A stretch of DNA of 64,000 nt, from NCBI GenBank assembly GCA_900542805.1, contig UQOW01000004.1, forward strand, positions 1 through 64,000. The letters are read 5' to 3'. The position numbers and the translations under genes were made by a program. This DNA is from an uncultured Sutterella sp. (lineage in GTDB: Bacteria; Pseudomonadota; Gammaproteobacteria; Burkholderiales; Burkholderiaceae_F). This document shows positions 44,987 through 53,155 of this stretch, piece after piece (positions within the stretch are counted from its first letter, which is position 1; every line of letters begins with the position of its first letter). A model generated the notes under the pieces. The model was not told the DNA's origin. It was given only the letters and a program-made list of their open reading frames with translations, and did not search any database.

Positions 44987-46477
44987 TTACTTGCCGTCAG
45001 TCCAGGAAGCACGGGCCGCCATAATCAGGGCGTTTGCACGTTCCTCCGGAATCCCCGTCATTTCGACGAGTTCGTCACTGGCTAAATCCCCTAAATCATC
45101 CCCTGTCTTCACACCCTTACTGACTAACGTTGCCGCAAGGTCGTGATCCATCCCGGGCACGGCCAAAAGCGTTGCATCGGCCTGACGCAAATTCTCTTCG
45201 CGCTTTAAGGCACGCGAGAGCAATGCGCTTCTGGCGCGATCGCGCAGTTCCGTGACGATTTCTTTATCAAATAGGCCCAAATCAATGATTTCCTGCTCAG
45301 GCACATACGCCAACTCTTCCAAGCTGTAAATTCCGCTATCGATAAGAGCAACGGCCGCCTCTTCGTCCATGTCAAGGGCCGTCATGAACTCTTCCTTGGC
45401 TTCGGCAATTTCCTGGGCGTGTTTCTTGTCGGCTTCTTCGGCCGTCATGATGTTAATCTGCCAGCCCGTCAGTTCCGTTGCCAGGCGCACATTCTGTCCG
45501 TGCGTTCCAATGGCAATCGCCAGGTTATCCTCATCGACCATAACATCCATGGAGTTGGACTCTTCGTCGGCCACGACCTTGCTGACCTTCGCGGGCTTTA
45601 ACGCCTCGACGATATACTGCACGGGGTTGTCGTCATAGCGCACGACGTCGATGCGTTCACCGGCAAGCTCATTAGTGACTGCCGTCACGCGCGACCCGCG
45701 AATACCGATGCAGGTACCGACCGGTTCCACACGCTTATCGTGGCTCATCACGGAAACCTTGGCACGCACGCCCGGATCACGCGCCGCAGACTTAATTTCC
45801 ACAACGCCCTCTTCGATTTCGGGCACTTCCAGTTCAAAAAGCTTAATTAAAAATTCCGGGCACGAACGGGACAAAATCACGGTCTTACCCTTGGGCGTTT
45901 CGTCAATGCGCAACACATAGGCACGCACGCGTTCTGCGGAGCGAAGATTTTCCCGCGGAATCATTTCCGAGCGCGGCAAACGCGCTTCCATGCGCCCGAC
46001 TTCCACAATGGCGCCTTCCTTGTCAACGCGCTTAATCTGACCGCTGACGATTTTTTCACCGCGTTCCAAAAACTCCTTAAGGACCTGCTCGCGTTCGGCA
46101 TCGCGCAGGCGTTGCAAAATCACCTGCTTGGCATCCTGCGCAAAACGACGCCCCGACGTATTGATGTTCTCCACGGGCTTTTCGATGTAATCACCGACTT
46201 TAAGTGTCGGGTACTCATCGGTAATGTCCGAGAACATTTCCTCCCGATCGGGTTGCTGCAGACCGGCGGCATCATCGACGATGAGCCAGCGGCGCTTGGC
46301 CGTCCAGTCGCCCGTTTCCGTATTCACGCTGACAACGACATCGGCGTCTTCTCCGGGAAACCGGGCTTTCTTCACCGCACTGGCAAGAGCCATTTCCAGA
46401 ACACCGAAAACGGCACTCTTATCGACCTCTTTTTCCCGGGCCAGAACATCGACCATCTCGAGCATATCTCGGCTCAT
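44987..46477 (-). CDS. nusA: Transcription termination/antitermination factor NusA
   Basis: A 496-residue NusA with an N-terminal RNAP-binding domain, S1 domain (EKIVSGQIKRVDKEGAIVEV), KH1 (PVGTCIGIRGSRVTAVTNEL), KH2 (IAIGTHGQNVRLATELTGW) and the two acidic C-terminal repeats that bind the RNAP alpha C-terminal domain. It overlaps rimP by 4 bases. The product could act on its own operon, whose leader contains a terminator. Confidence 0.97.
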   Translation of the reverse strand: MSRDMLEMVDVLAREKEVDKSAVFGVLEMALASAVKKARFPGEDADVVVSVNTETGDWTAKRRWLIVDDAAGLQQPDREEMFSDITDEYPTLKVGDYIEKPVENINTSGRRFAQDAKQVILQRLRDAEREQVLKEFLERGEKIVSGQIKRVDKEGAIVEVGRMEARLPRSEMIPRENLRSAERVRAYVLRIDETPKGKTVILSRSCPEFLIKLFELEVPEIEEGVVEIKSAARDPGVRAKVSVMSHDKRVEPVGTCIGIRGSRVTAVTNELAGERIDVVRYDDNPVQYIVEALKPAKVSKVVADEESNSMDVMVDEDNLAIAIGTHGQNVRLATELTGWQINIMTAEEADKKHAQEIAEAKEEFMTALDMDEEAAVALIDSGIYSLEELAYVPEQEIIDLGLFDKEIVTELRDRARSALLSRALKREENLRQADATLLAVPGMDHDLAATLVSKGVKTGDDLGDLASDELVEMTGIPEERANALIMAARASWTDGK

Positions 46478-47043
46478 CGTTTATTTCCTTTAAAGTCAAG
46501 TTGGGCAATCAAATTGGCACGGTCCACCTCCGCGAAAGGAAACCGCACCGAAACCGGTACTGCAACGGGGACCTTCCCCTTTAGTTTTTTCGCACGCGCA
46601 GCTTCCGACGGTGTTCGCGCAAACGGAACTTCCTCGATGGAAAATTCAATTGTCTCGTCTGTGTCGTCAACCGAAAGAATCTTTCCGTCAAACTTGCGTC
46701 GCCCGGCCGCGGGCAATCCAGGCGCGTAAAGCGGCTCGAAAAGTTCGACATGCGCCACCTGTCCGGCAAATCGCTTGTAATCGGCAAAACGCTTTAACGG
46801 GCGGTCGACACCGGGACTAGCAATTTCCAGACGGTCAAAATCAATGTCTTCAACCGTAAAAAGGCGCGTAAGTTGGTCGCTGACGCGTTCGCAATCGTCG
46901 ACCCCGACACCGCCCTCGTGTTCCGAATCAATCGTCACACGAAGCAGGCCCCGGGGCAAGCGTTCGAACTCGACGAATTCGTAGCCGAGACCTAAAACGG
47001 TCTCCTCAACGATTCGGGCAATTTCTGCACTACTTTTTTGCAT
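46474..47043 (-). CDS. rimP: Ribosome maturation factor RimP
   Basis: A 189-residue 30S assembly factor: YEFVEFERLPRGLLRVTID in the N-terminal domain, VDDCERVSDQLTRLF, and the LEIASPGVDRPLKRFADYKR motif diagnostic of RimP. The C-terminal SH3-like domain carries an insertion. First gene of rimP-nusA-infB-rbfA-truB; a promoter and structured leader lie upstream. Confidence 0.95.
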   Translation of the reverse strand: MQKSSAEIARIVEETVLGLGYEFVEFERLPRGLLRVTIDSEHEGGVGVDDCERVSDQLTRLFTVEDIDFDRLEIASPGVDRPLKRFADYKRFAGQVAHVELFEPLYAPGLPAAGRRKFDGKILSVDDTDETIEFSIEEVPFARTPSEAARAKKLKGKVPVAVPVSVRFPFAEVDRANLIAQLDFKGNKR

Positions 47044-47064
47044 GCTGTAAAAATAATCAAAACC

Positions 47065-47190
47065 AAAAAAAAGATGGGCGCCAAGCCCATCCCTAATCCT
47101 CCCCGATTCGGGAGCTGTCTGCCGACTAGGGCAGACATTAGCGATGCGAAAAGCGAAGCTTTCTTGCCGAAAACTCCCCTTCTCATTACG
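47065..47190 (-). promoter_or_regulatory. Structured rimP-operon leader ending in an intrinsic terminator
   Basis: Between the promoter and rimP there are three successive hairpins on the minus strand: TGTCTGCC/GGCAGACA (8 bp; 47137-47116), CTCCC/GGGAG (47114-47099), and the terminator GATGGGC/GCCCATC (47091-47073) followed by eight T residues (47072-47065). The terminator is 21 bases before the rimP start. The CCCTA in the loop region of the first hairpin can pair with TAGGG just ahead of the terminator, so an alternative fold exists. A rimP leader attenuator has been predicted in gammaproteobacteria, which makes a regulatory role plausible. Confidence 0.65.
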
Positions 47191-47195
47191 GCACG

Positions 47196-47224
47196 ATTAT
47201 AAAGCCGTATCCGCTGTAAGACAA
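47196..47224 (-). promoter_or_regulatory. Sigma70 promoter of the rimP-nusA-infB operon
   Basis: On the minus strand TTGTCT (47224-47219, four of six), a 17-base spacer and a perfect TATAAT (47201-47196). The start of transcription should be near 47189, giving a leader of about 145 bases. Confidence 0.75.
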
Positions 47225-47254
47225 GGAAAATTTCCGAAAAATTTCACTTTTTCC

Positions 47255-48619
47255 TTAAAAGCGTTTCTTTCCGGAACGTCCCCGTCCGTTTGAACGGTGT
47301 CCGGGCCGGGGAATCGAATCGGTCAAGCGCTTGGCAAAGAGTTTGGAGGACTCTCCGAGACTGCCGTTTGCCAGGTAGTGAACCGTGCTGGTCATCGGAT
47401 CGATTCTCTGAGGTTTGCGCAACTTTCCGTTAGCGGGTTTTCCGTGTTTTTTTCCATGCGGCCCCCGAGTGTGAAACGCCGGTTTAAAAGAGCTTTCCTT
47501 GGAATCCATATGTAAATCGGCCATCCAGGCGCTGACCCAATCGGCTTTGAGTTCCAGGGTTTTCCCGCGCTCCAAAGATTTGGGAAGTTGCACGGCGCCG
47601 TACCGAACGCGGATCAATCGGCTCACGGTCAGGCCTACGGCCGCAAACATGCGCCGTACTTCACGGTTTCGCCCTTCGTTAATCGTCACTAGATACCAGC
47701 GGTTAGCGCCTTCCCCGCCTTTATCGACGACGCTTGTGAAACTGGCCGGCCCGTCTTCCAGTTCAATGCCTGTTGTCAAAGCCTCCCGCGCCTCGTCCGT
47801 CATCTGTCCGACGGCTCGAACAGCGTACTGCCGCTCAATGCTGTAACGCGGATGCATCAGGCGATTGGCCAAATCACCGCTTGTCGTAAAAAGCAGAAGT
47901 CCTTCGGTATTAAAGTCCAGACGCCCGACGGCAATCCAGCGTCCGTGACTGATTTTCGGCAAGTGCTCGAAAACAGTCGAGCGCCCTTGAGGATCGTCTT
48001 GGCTGACAATTTGACCGGTCGGCTTGTTGTAGACCAAAACACGGGGAGCTCGTTTGGACCCTGTGCTTGCGACCTCGCGCTTGATGATGCGTCCGTTCAT
48101 GCGAACGACATCGCTCGGAAGGACGCGTTGCCCTAAATGTGCGGGCTCCCCGTTAACTGAAATCCGTCCTTCTAAAATCAATTGTTCCATGTCGCGTCGC
48201 GAGCCCAAACCAGCATCGGCGAGCACCTTATGCAGTTTCTCACTTTGTGCGGCAAGAGCCTTCTTGACAGCCACCTTTCCGCGTTTTTGAACCACCGGAT
48301 CGAAAACCCGTTCGGAAGAAAAGCTTTCCTCAAGCCCGTCAAGTGCATCGCTCGGAGTTGTTTCGGGTGCCTCTTGAACGCCACTTATAGGCGTTTCGGC
48401 TTTTACCTGTTCGGAAGTGTCTTGGGGCTTAGTAGCCTCAGAAGCCTGAATTTCTTCTTGAGGGATCGGCTCGAGCGATTCGGAGGCTTGACTGTGCAAA
48501 CAGGCTTTTTTTCCGGGCGTCCGACGCACGGGTTTTCTACGTGCCGGGCGCATTTTCTTTTCAGACATCGCTTCGCAAACCGCAGCGTTTTGCGCTTGCT
48601 CTTTTGTTTCTTCGTCCAT
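47255..48619 (-). CDS. rluB: 23S rRNA pseudouridine synthase, RsuA/RluB family
   Basis: A 454-residue synthase. An S4 RNA-binding domain (KLHKVLADAGLGSRRDMEQL) precedes the catalytic domain with GRLDFNTEGLLLFTTSGDLA (catalytic Asp) and the RNREVRRMFAAVGL motif of the RluB/E/F group. N-terminal about 130 residues are a Lys/Arg- then Glu/Pro-rich extension, and a basic C-terminal tail (PRPGHRSNGRGRSGKKRF) follows, as is common for betaproteobacterial RluB. The start overlaps the scpB stop as TAATG. RluB versus RluE/F is by similarity of length and neighbours (scpB-rluB). Confidence 0.88.
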   Translation of the reverse strand: MDEETKEQAQNAAVCEAMSEKKMRPARRKPVRRTPGKKACLHSQASESLEPIPQEEIQASEATKPQDTSEQVKAETPISGVQEAPETTPSDALDGLEESFSSERVFDPVVQKRGKVAVKKALAAQSEKLHKVLADAGLGSRRDMEQLILEGRISVNGEPAHLGQRVLPSDVVRMNGRIIKREVASTGSKRAPRVLVYNKPTGQIVSQDDPQGRSTVFEHLPKISHGRWIAVGRLDFNTEGLLLFTTSGDLANRLMHPRYSIERQYAVRAVGQMTDEAREALTTGIELEDGPASFTSVVDKGGEGANRWYLVTINEGRNREVRRMFAAVGLTVSRLIRVRYGAVQLPKSLERGKTLELKADWVSAWMADLHMDSKESSFKPAFHTRGPHGKKHGKPANGKLRKPQRIDPMTSTVHYLANGSLGESSKLFAKRLTDSIPRPGHRSNGRGRSGKKRF

Positions 48620-49257
48620 TATTTTCGGCTATCCGTACAAGATGTCGGCGCAAGTTCCGGCCCCTTAGCACGCTCGGGCGCACTAGGCGAAATCTTGTCC
48701 TTAAATTCATTGGCAAAAAGCTCGAACTCTTCACCTTTGGGTTCGCTACCGGCAAGGGCCGGAAGATCGGCCAAACTCTTGAGTCCTAAATCGTCTAAAA
48801 ACAAACCGGTCGTTGCAAAAAGTGCGGGGCGCCCAGGGCTTTCCCGGTGTCCGATGACTTCGATCCAGCCGCGCTCCTCGAGTTGTCGAATGACATTGGG
48901 ATTGACCGTCACACCGCGAATTTCTTCGATGTCGCCACGCGTGGCCGGTTGCCGGTACGCAATGATGGCAAGCGTCTCGAGAACAGCACGCGAATAGCGC
49001 GCCGGTTTTTCTTCCGTGAGTTTACTTAATGCCGCTGCCGCTTCCGGGGTGCTCTGAAAGCGCCAGCCGCTTTGTGTCTGTACAAGGCGCAGTCCGCGCT
49101 CCATCCAAAAGCACGTCAAGCGCCCGAGTTCGTTTGTAATGGCCTCGTTATCTAAGCGTCCGTCAAAAAGACGCGACAAATCTTCTACCTTTAACGCCAC
49201 GGGGCTTGTCAGGAGCGCTGTCTCAATCAAAATCGACGGTTCAATAGTCTGTGCCAC
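48619..49257 (-). CDS. scpB: Segregation and condensation protein B
   Basis: A 212-residue winged-helix kleisin partner of the SMC-ScpA complex. The core [46 protein letters not shown]-type segment (here starting [18 protein letters not shown]) and [20 protein letters not shown] are characteristic. The start is a GTG at 49257 with a weak TAGG. It is coupled to rluB by a one-base stop/start overlap. scpA is not in the window. Confidence 0.92.
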   Translation of the reverse strand: [212 protein letters not shown]

Positions 49258-49497
49258 TGCGGCCTACCTAAAAATCACGTACTTTAAGCGAAATACTTTC
49301 CGACCGAATCGAAAATCGAGCGAAACACGACAAGAATCCGACCGAAAACTTTTTTGAAACATCACTGTCGGTTGCATGTACGCGCGGTGCGTTTTCCGGT
49401 CAAGGAAACACCCGTTTACGGAAAACCGACTCAGGTCCTTGATTGATGCGGAAAACAACTACAGGGAGAAAAGCCGCGTGTCAGCCATCTTAAGTGT
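49258..49497. other. Gap between scpB and tRNA-Ser; nothing recognised
   Basis: No coding sequence, hairpin with a T-run or other feature could be supported here; it presumably holds the scpB promoter. Confidence 0.3.
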
Positions 49498-49588
49498 TGG
49501 CGGAAGGGGTGGGATTCGAACCCACGATACGGTATAACCGTATACCGGATTTCGAGTCCGGCGCATTCGACCTCTCTGCCACCCTTCC
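49498..49588 (-). tRNA. tRNA-Ser(CGA)
   Basis: On the minus strand a 91-base tRNA with encoded CCA. Acceptor stem GGAAGGG/CCCTTCC is perfect, the anticodon arm CCGGA-CTCGAAA-TCCGG gives anticodon CGA, a long variable arm (TATACGGTTATACCGTAT) marks class II serine tRNA, and the T-arm GGTTCGAATCC is canonical. It reads UCG codons. Confidence 0.96.
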
Positions 49589-49819
49589 AAAACACGGCAT
49601 TGTCGTCGCGAGCGGGCCGCAGTTTAGCAAACTTCCGAGAAACAAAGAAACCAATCGGCGACCCTTTTTAGCGCACTCTGGACATTTCTATGAACAACCC
49701 CCTTGCATACAACCGTGTTTTTCTCAGGGATTTCACGGTATCTGCTCTGTTTTGTTTGCCTATTTTTTACTAGAGGTGATAACCTTGCGACTGTCAGATT
49801 TTCTCCTCGGAGATTCCAC

Positions 49820-50587
49820 ATGCCCATCTCAAAAAAAACCGATGAGTCGCGCATCAAAGAAGCCAGCGACAGACTATTTAAGGCTGCCGTCGCTTTTCGC
49901 ACAGAACTGACTGCGGAAGCGCGTCACATCACAGGACCTGTGGCCAAGGAAATGTACGAAGCTTCCACTTCGCTGCTGTCGGAAATTCTCGACTTCTTTT
50001 CTCGTAAAACCAACGTAGCCGTAGCTACACAACCAAAGGAAACAGTAATGACGAATGCTCCTGAGACGACGGCCGTTGCGGCCGAGAAACCGGCTGAAAA
50101 AAAAGCCGTTCCTGCGAAAAAAACCGTGGTAAAGAACGTTGCAACCAAAAAGGCCCCGGCTAAGAAACCCGTCGCCAAGAAGGCTCCGGCAAAAGTCGCA
50201 ACCAAGAAAGAGCCCGCTAAGAAGGTTGCTGCTAAGACAGCTCCCGCCAAGAAGGTTGCTGCTAAGACGGCTCCCGCCAAGAAAGTCACCGCCGAAAAAG
50301 CTGTCGCCAAAAAACCTGTTGCCAAGAAGCCTGTTGCGAAGAAAGCTCCGGCTAGGAAGGCTCCGGCTAAGACCGTTGCCAAGAAAGTGCCGGCCAAAAA
50401 GGCGCCCGCAAAGAAGGTTGCTGCCGCTATGAAGGCTCCTGTGAAGAAGGCCGTCGCCCCCAAGAAGGCACCTGCGAAGAAAGCCGCCGTCAAGAAGGCT
50501 CCAGTGAAAAAAGTTGCCGCCAAGAAGGCTCCCGCGAAGAAAGTCGCCGTCAAGAAGGCTCCCGCGAAAAAAACCGCGAAGAAGTAA
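49820..50587 (+). CDS. Histone H1-like Lys/Ala/Pro-repeat protein
   Basis: A 255-residue protein in two parts. Residues 1 to about 75 form a helical N-terminal domain ([40 protein letters not shown]). From about residue 90 it is an extended tail of imperfect [13 protein letters not shown] units, strongly basic, like bacterial histone H1 homologs and AlgP/PhaF tails. It probably binds DNA nonspecifically or bridges DNA and another structure. Start chosen at ATG 49820 with GGAG seven bases upstream. The repeated codons make the gene prone to length changes between strains. Monocistronic, with a terminator. Confidence 0.85.
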   Translation: MPISKKTDESRIKEASDRLFKAAVAFRTELTAEARHITGPVAKEMYEASTSLLSEILDFFSRKTNVAVATQPKETVMTNAPETTAVAAEKPAEKKAVPAKKTVVKNVATKKAPAKKPVAKKAPAKVATKKEPAKKVAAKTAPAKKVAAKTAPAKKVTAEKAVAKKPVAKKPVAKKAPARKAPAKTVAKKVPAKKAPAKKVAAAMKAPVKKAVAPKKAPAKKAAVKKAPVKKVAAKKAPAKKVAVKKAPAKKTAKK

Positions 50588-50617
50588 TTCCACATGAGCG
50601 CCTTTGAGCGCTAGGAA

Positions 50618-50672
50618 AAAACTCCCGAACATCAAACGGCCGAAGGCCTGAGAGATTCGGGAGTTTTCTTTT
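50618..50672 (+). terminator. Terminator of the histone-like gene
   Basis: A 12-bp outer stem (AAAACTCCCGAA 50618-50629, TTCGGGAGTTTT 50656-50667) enclosing an inner GGCC-GAA-GGCC hairpin, followed by TTTTCTTTTT. A-rich/T-rich ends make it bidirectional in principle. Confidence 0.85.
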
Positions 50673-50772
50673 TGGGGTCGGTCAGGCCTCCCGAGGGTTA
50701 TTCGGTTCGCTCGCCTTTAAGTCGGAAAGCCCGTACCTCAGAGGCCTTCCGGCTTAGCCGCGGAAAAACACC

Positions 50773-51765
50773 TTAAATATCAAAGATATCTTCAAGCGCG
50801 TCTCGATTGCACGCCAATTCGGGCTTTTCCGACAAAACAATCATGAGCTTAAGGCGGGCTTTGGCCGCAGACAACTCTCCGCCCATCGCCAGTCCCGCGC
50901 GACGCGTATCGGTGACACTCCCTGGATAGCCGTAAACATCCAAAACACGACCGCCCGGCGTACGTGTCGTCAAAACGACGGCAACACCCTTTTTCACGGC
51001 ATCTTCGATACCCGGAACCATAGGCGGCGGAACATTTCCGCGACCGAAGCCTTCAATCACAATGCCTTGGACGCCTTGACTGACGGCAAAATCAATGTAG
51101 TCGCGTGTCGATCCTGTCATGCACTTGATGATATCGACTCGGGCCGTTAAAGCCTTGGGCGCAAAGCGCTTCACGCCGAGCGGTTTGCGACGGAAAACGA
51201 TTTTGTCCAAATCCACATAGCCGACGGGGCCCCACCAAGGCGATTGGAACGTTGCCGGGTTAGCCGAGTGTGTCTTCATCACTTCGCCGGGCGCATGGAG
51301 CGTTTCATTTAGGCACACAAGAACACCCATGCCGACGGTTTCTTGGGACGCCGCAGCCTTAACCGAGCAAAGAATATTCATCGGACCGTCCGGACTCGTA
51401 TCACCGGCCCCGCGCATCGCCGCTGTGCAAACAATCGGCTTTTGACTCCGATGCAGTAGGTCCAAGAAGAAGCTCGTTTCTTCCAAGGTGTCGGTCCCGT
51501 GCGTGACAATGGCACCGGCAACATCATCGCGCTCTAAGGCCTTTTCAATTGCCACGCTCAAATCCCACATGTTCTGCGGAGTCATGCCCGGAGAGGCGAT
51601 GTTGGAAAACTGAACGAACTCAAGGGGTGCCACGTCACCTAGTCCCGGAACGGCTGCTGCTAGGTCTTCCCCCGTGCAGGCCGGAACAAGTCCGTGCTTG
51701 GCAGGGTCATATTTCATGGCAATCGTGCCGCCGGTAGCAAAAACCATCACTTTCTTATCAATCAT
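50773..51765 (-). CDS. L-asparaginase family amidohydrolase
   Basis: A 330-residue enzyme of the type I/II asparaginase fold. Both signature segments are present: VFATGGTIAMKYD (nucleophile Thr11) and VTHGTDTLEETSFFLDLL (second Thr, Asp; Lys expected nearby). No signal peptide, so cytoplasmic. It should hydrolyse asparagine, or perhaps glutamine or another beta-amide. Start set at ATG 51765, which has GAGGAGAG directly upstream, instead of an in-frame ATG at 51813. It follows an unknown gene and a permease on the minus strand, suggesting uptake and deamidation as a unit. Confidence 0.9.
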   Translation of the reverse strand: MIDKKVMVFATGGTIAMKYDPAKHGLVPACTGEDLAAAVPGLGDVAPLEFVQFSNIASPGMTPQNMWDLSVAIEKALERDDVAGAIVTHGTDTLEETSFFLDLLHRSQKPIVCTAAMRGAGDTSPDGPMNILCSVKAAASQETVGMGVLVCLNETLHAPGEVMKTHSANPATFQSPWWGPVGYVDLDKIVFRRKPLGVKRFAPKALTARVDIIKCMTGSTRDYIDFAVSQGVQGIVIEGFGRGNVPPPMVPGIEDAVKKGVAVVLTTRTPGGRVLDVYGYPGSVTDTRRAGLAMGGELSAAKARLKLMIVLSEKPELACNRDALEDIFDI

Positions 51766-51814
51766 TTTTTCTCTCCTCGGGCGATGACCGATCGGTCTAG
51801 GCCCTAAAAACACC

Positions 51815-53050
51815 TTATCGACTCAGTGAAAAAAACGCGTCGGAATACTTTTCATGAGCACACCTTACCTCGCCGATAGCCTCGTCACGGCGTTCATTTA
51901 AAAAGCCGACCGCCGTCAAAATCGTATCGGCAAAGCGATCGACGTCTTCGAGCGTCAAGGTCGGATACACATCGGTTTCAAGCTCTTTATTCGGAACAAA
52001 AAGCGACAAGCACCCTGTCGTTCCGGGAATCGCCCCGACGCCGCCCATTACCGCGTGAATGGCATCGCTCATAAAGGTAATGCCTCCCAAGTCCTCACTT
52101 GCGAAGCGATTGATTTGATACGCAAGTTTCACTTTTTCCGTCGCAGTTTTCACCTGGGAAAGGGCCGCAGCAAGCTCCTTTAACCGTTCGCCCATTTTCT
52201 GTGTCAGACATCGCATGGCATCGGGGCTACGCTTGAGTAGCTCGCGCGGGAAAAGAATCGGATAACCGAGCTTTTGAGCCGCCGCAACAAGGCACTCGCT
52301 TACCGTCACATTGTCGTCCCCGCAATAGGCCCGCGTGACGAATGTCGGGACGTCGATTGCAGAAGAAATCGGCTCGGCGCAAACTTTTCCCTCCACCAAA
52401 ACAGTCGGCAAGAAATCCAAGTCAAAGCGACGCATTAGGTCGGTTTTACCGGCTAAATTGACATTTCCCTCGATGTCTTCATTCGGGCCGATTCCGCCCT
52501 CTGTGGCATTGACAACGGCCATAATCGATACGTCGACTCCGTCAACCGTGATGACGCCGGCAAGCAGGCGCCCGATATTGCCGGGAATTTGTTCTTCCCC
52601 GCTTATCAGTTGCGGAAAGTTCTTAGCAAAACTATCGATGGCGGCATTGGCAATTGCCGTTTGAAGAGCAACCGGCACCTCAAGCGCCCCCTGGCCGAGA
52701 ATGCGACCGAATGCGTGCACGGCATCGGCCTGAGTGGTAACGGCCGATAGACCTTCGACGCGAAAGCTCAGGTCTGCCTCGCTCGGAGTAACGCCACGCC
52801 CTGCCGTTGCTGAAGCACAACCGCCGGACACCAAACGGACCGTAAAGCCCCCTGCTTTTCCAACCGTCGGGGTGACTTTGTCAATCGTCAAATCCAGTCC
52901 GGTTGCCAGTTGCAGGATACGCAACACGGCAGCCAGCCCGCCCGAATCATCCTGAACGAATCCGCAATGGCTATTGGCGTGTCCGCAACCGGCATGACCG
53001 ACAATACCGATTACGCCCTTTGATGCCTGACTCAATGAAACATGCGGCAT
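51815..53050 (-). CDS. Protein of unknown function in an asparaginase/permease cassette
   Basis: A 411-residue protein that I do not recognise. The N-terminus has a His/Cys-rich turn, GIVGHAGCGHANSHCGF, that could bind a metal; other landmarks are VNATEGGIGPNEDIEGNV, SGGCASATAGRG and VMGGVGAIPGTTGCLS. It looks like a soluble cytoplasmic enzyme: no signal peptide or membrane helix. The start is ATG 53050, preceded by TAGGAG. The gene lies between a permease (105 bases upstream) and the asparaginase (49 bases downstream), all on the minus strand, so it probably acts on the same imported compound. A racemase, hydrolase or lyase role is equally open. Confidence 0.8.
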   Translation of the reverse strand: MPHVSLSQASKGVIGIVGHAGCGHANSHCGFVQDDSGGLAAVLRILQLATGLDLTIDKVTPTVGKAGGFTVRLVSGGCASATAGRGVTPSEADLSFRVEGLSAVTTQADAVHAFGRILGQGALEVPVALQTAIANAAIDSFAKNFPQLISGEEQIPGNIGRLLAGVITVDGVDVSIMAVVNATEGGIGPNEDIEGNVNLAGKTDLMRRFDLDFLPTVLVEGKVCAEPISSAIDVPTFVTRAYCGDDNVTVSECLVAAAQKLGYPILFPRELLKRSPDAMRCLTQKMGERLKELAAALSQVKTATEKVKLAYQINRFASEDLGGITFMSDAIHAVMGGVGAIPGTTGCLSLFVPNKELETDVYPTLTLEDVDRFADTILTAVGFLNERRDEAIGEVRCAHEKYSDAFFSLSR

Positions 53051-53155
53051 AAGCACTCCTACAATCTTCGTGAGCTTTCAAAGTGAGCTTGAGAAAACTG
53101 ACTTTGAGAGGAGCCTTGCCCGATTATTATCGAGCAAGACTCTAATCACAACCGA

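Noticed and set aside
50139..50580. Repeated units that could suggest a CRISPR array or tandem repeat locus
   Set aside because: The periodicity follows codons for KKAPAKK-like units, spacing is irregular and there are no unique spacers.
49874..50635. Two long minus-strand frames rich in Gly/Leu/Arg or Phe/Ala/Gly
   Set aside because: Produced by reading the lysine/alanine repeat gene backwards; no start context.
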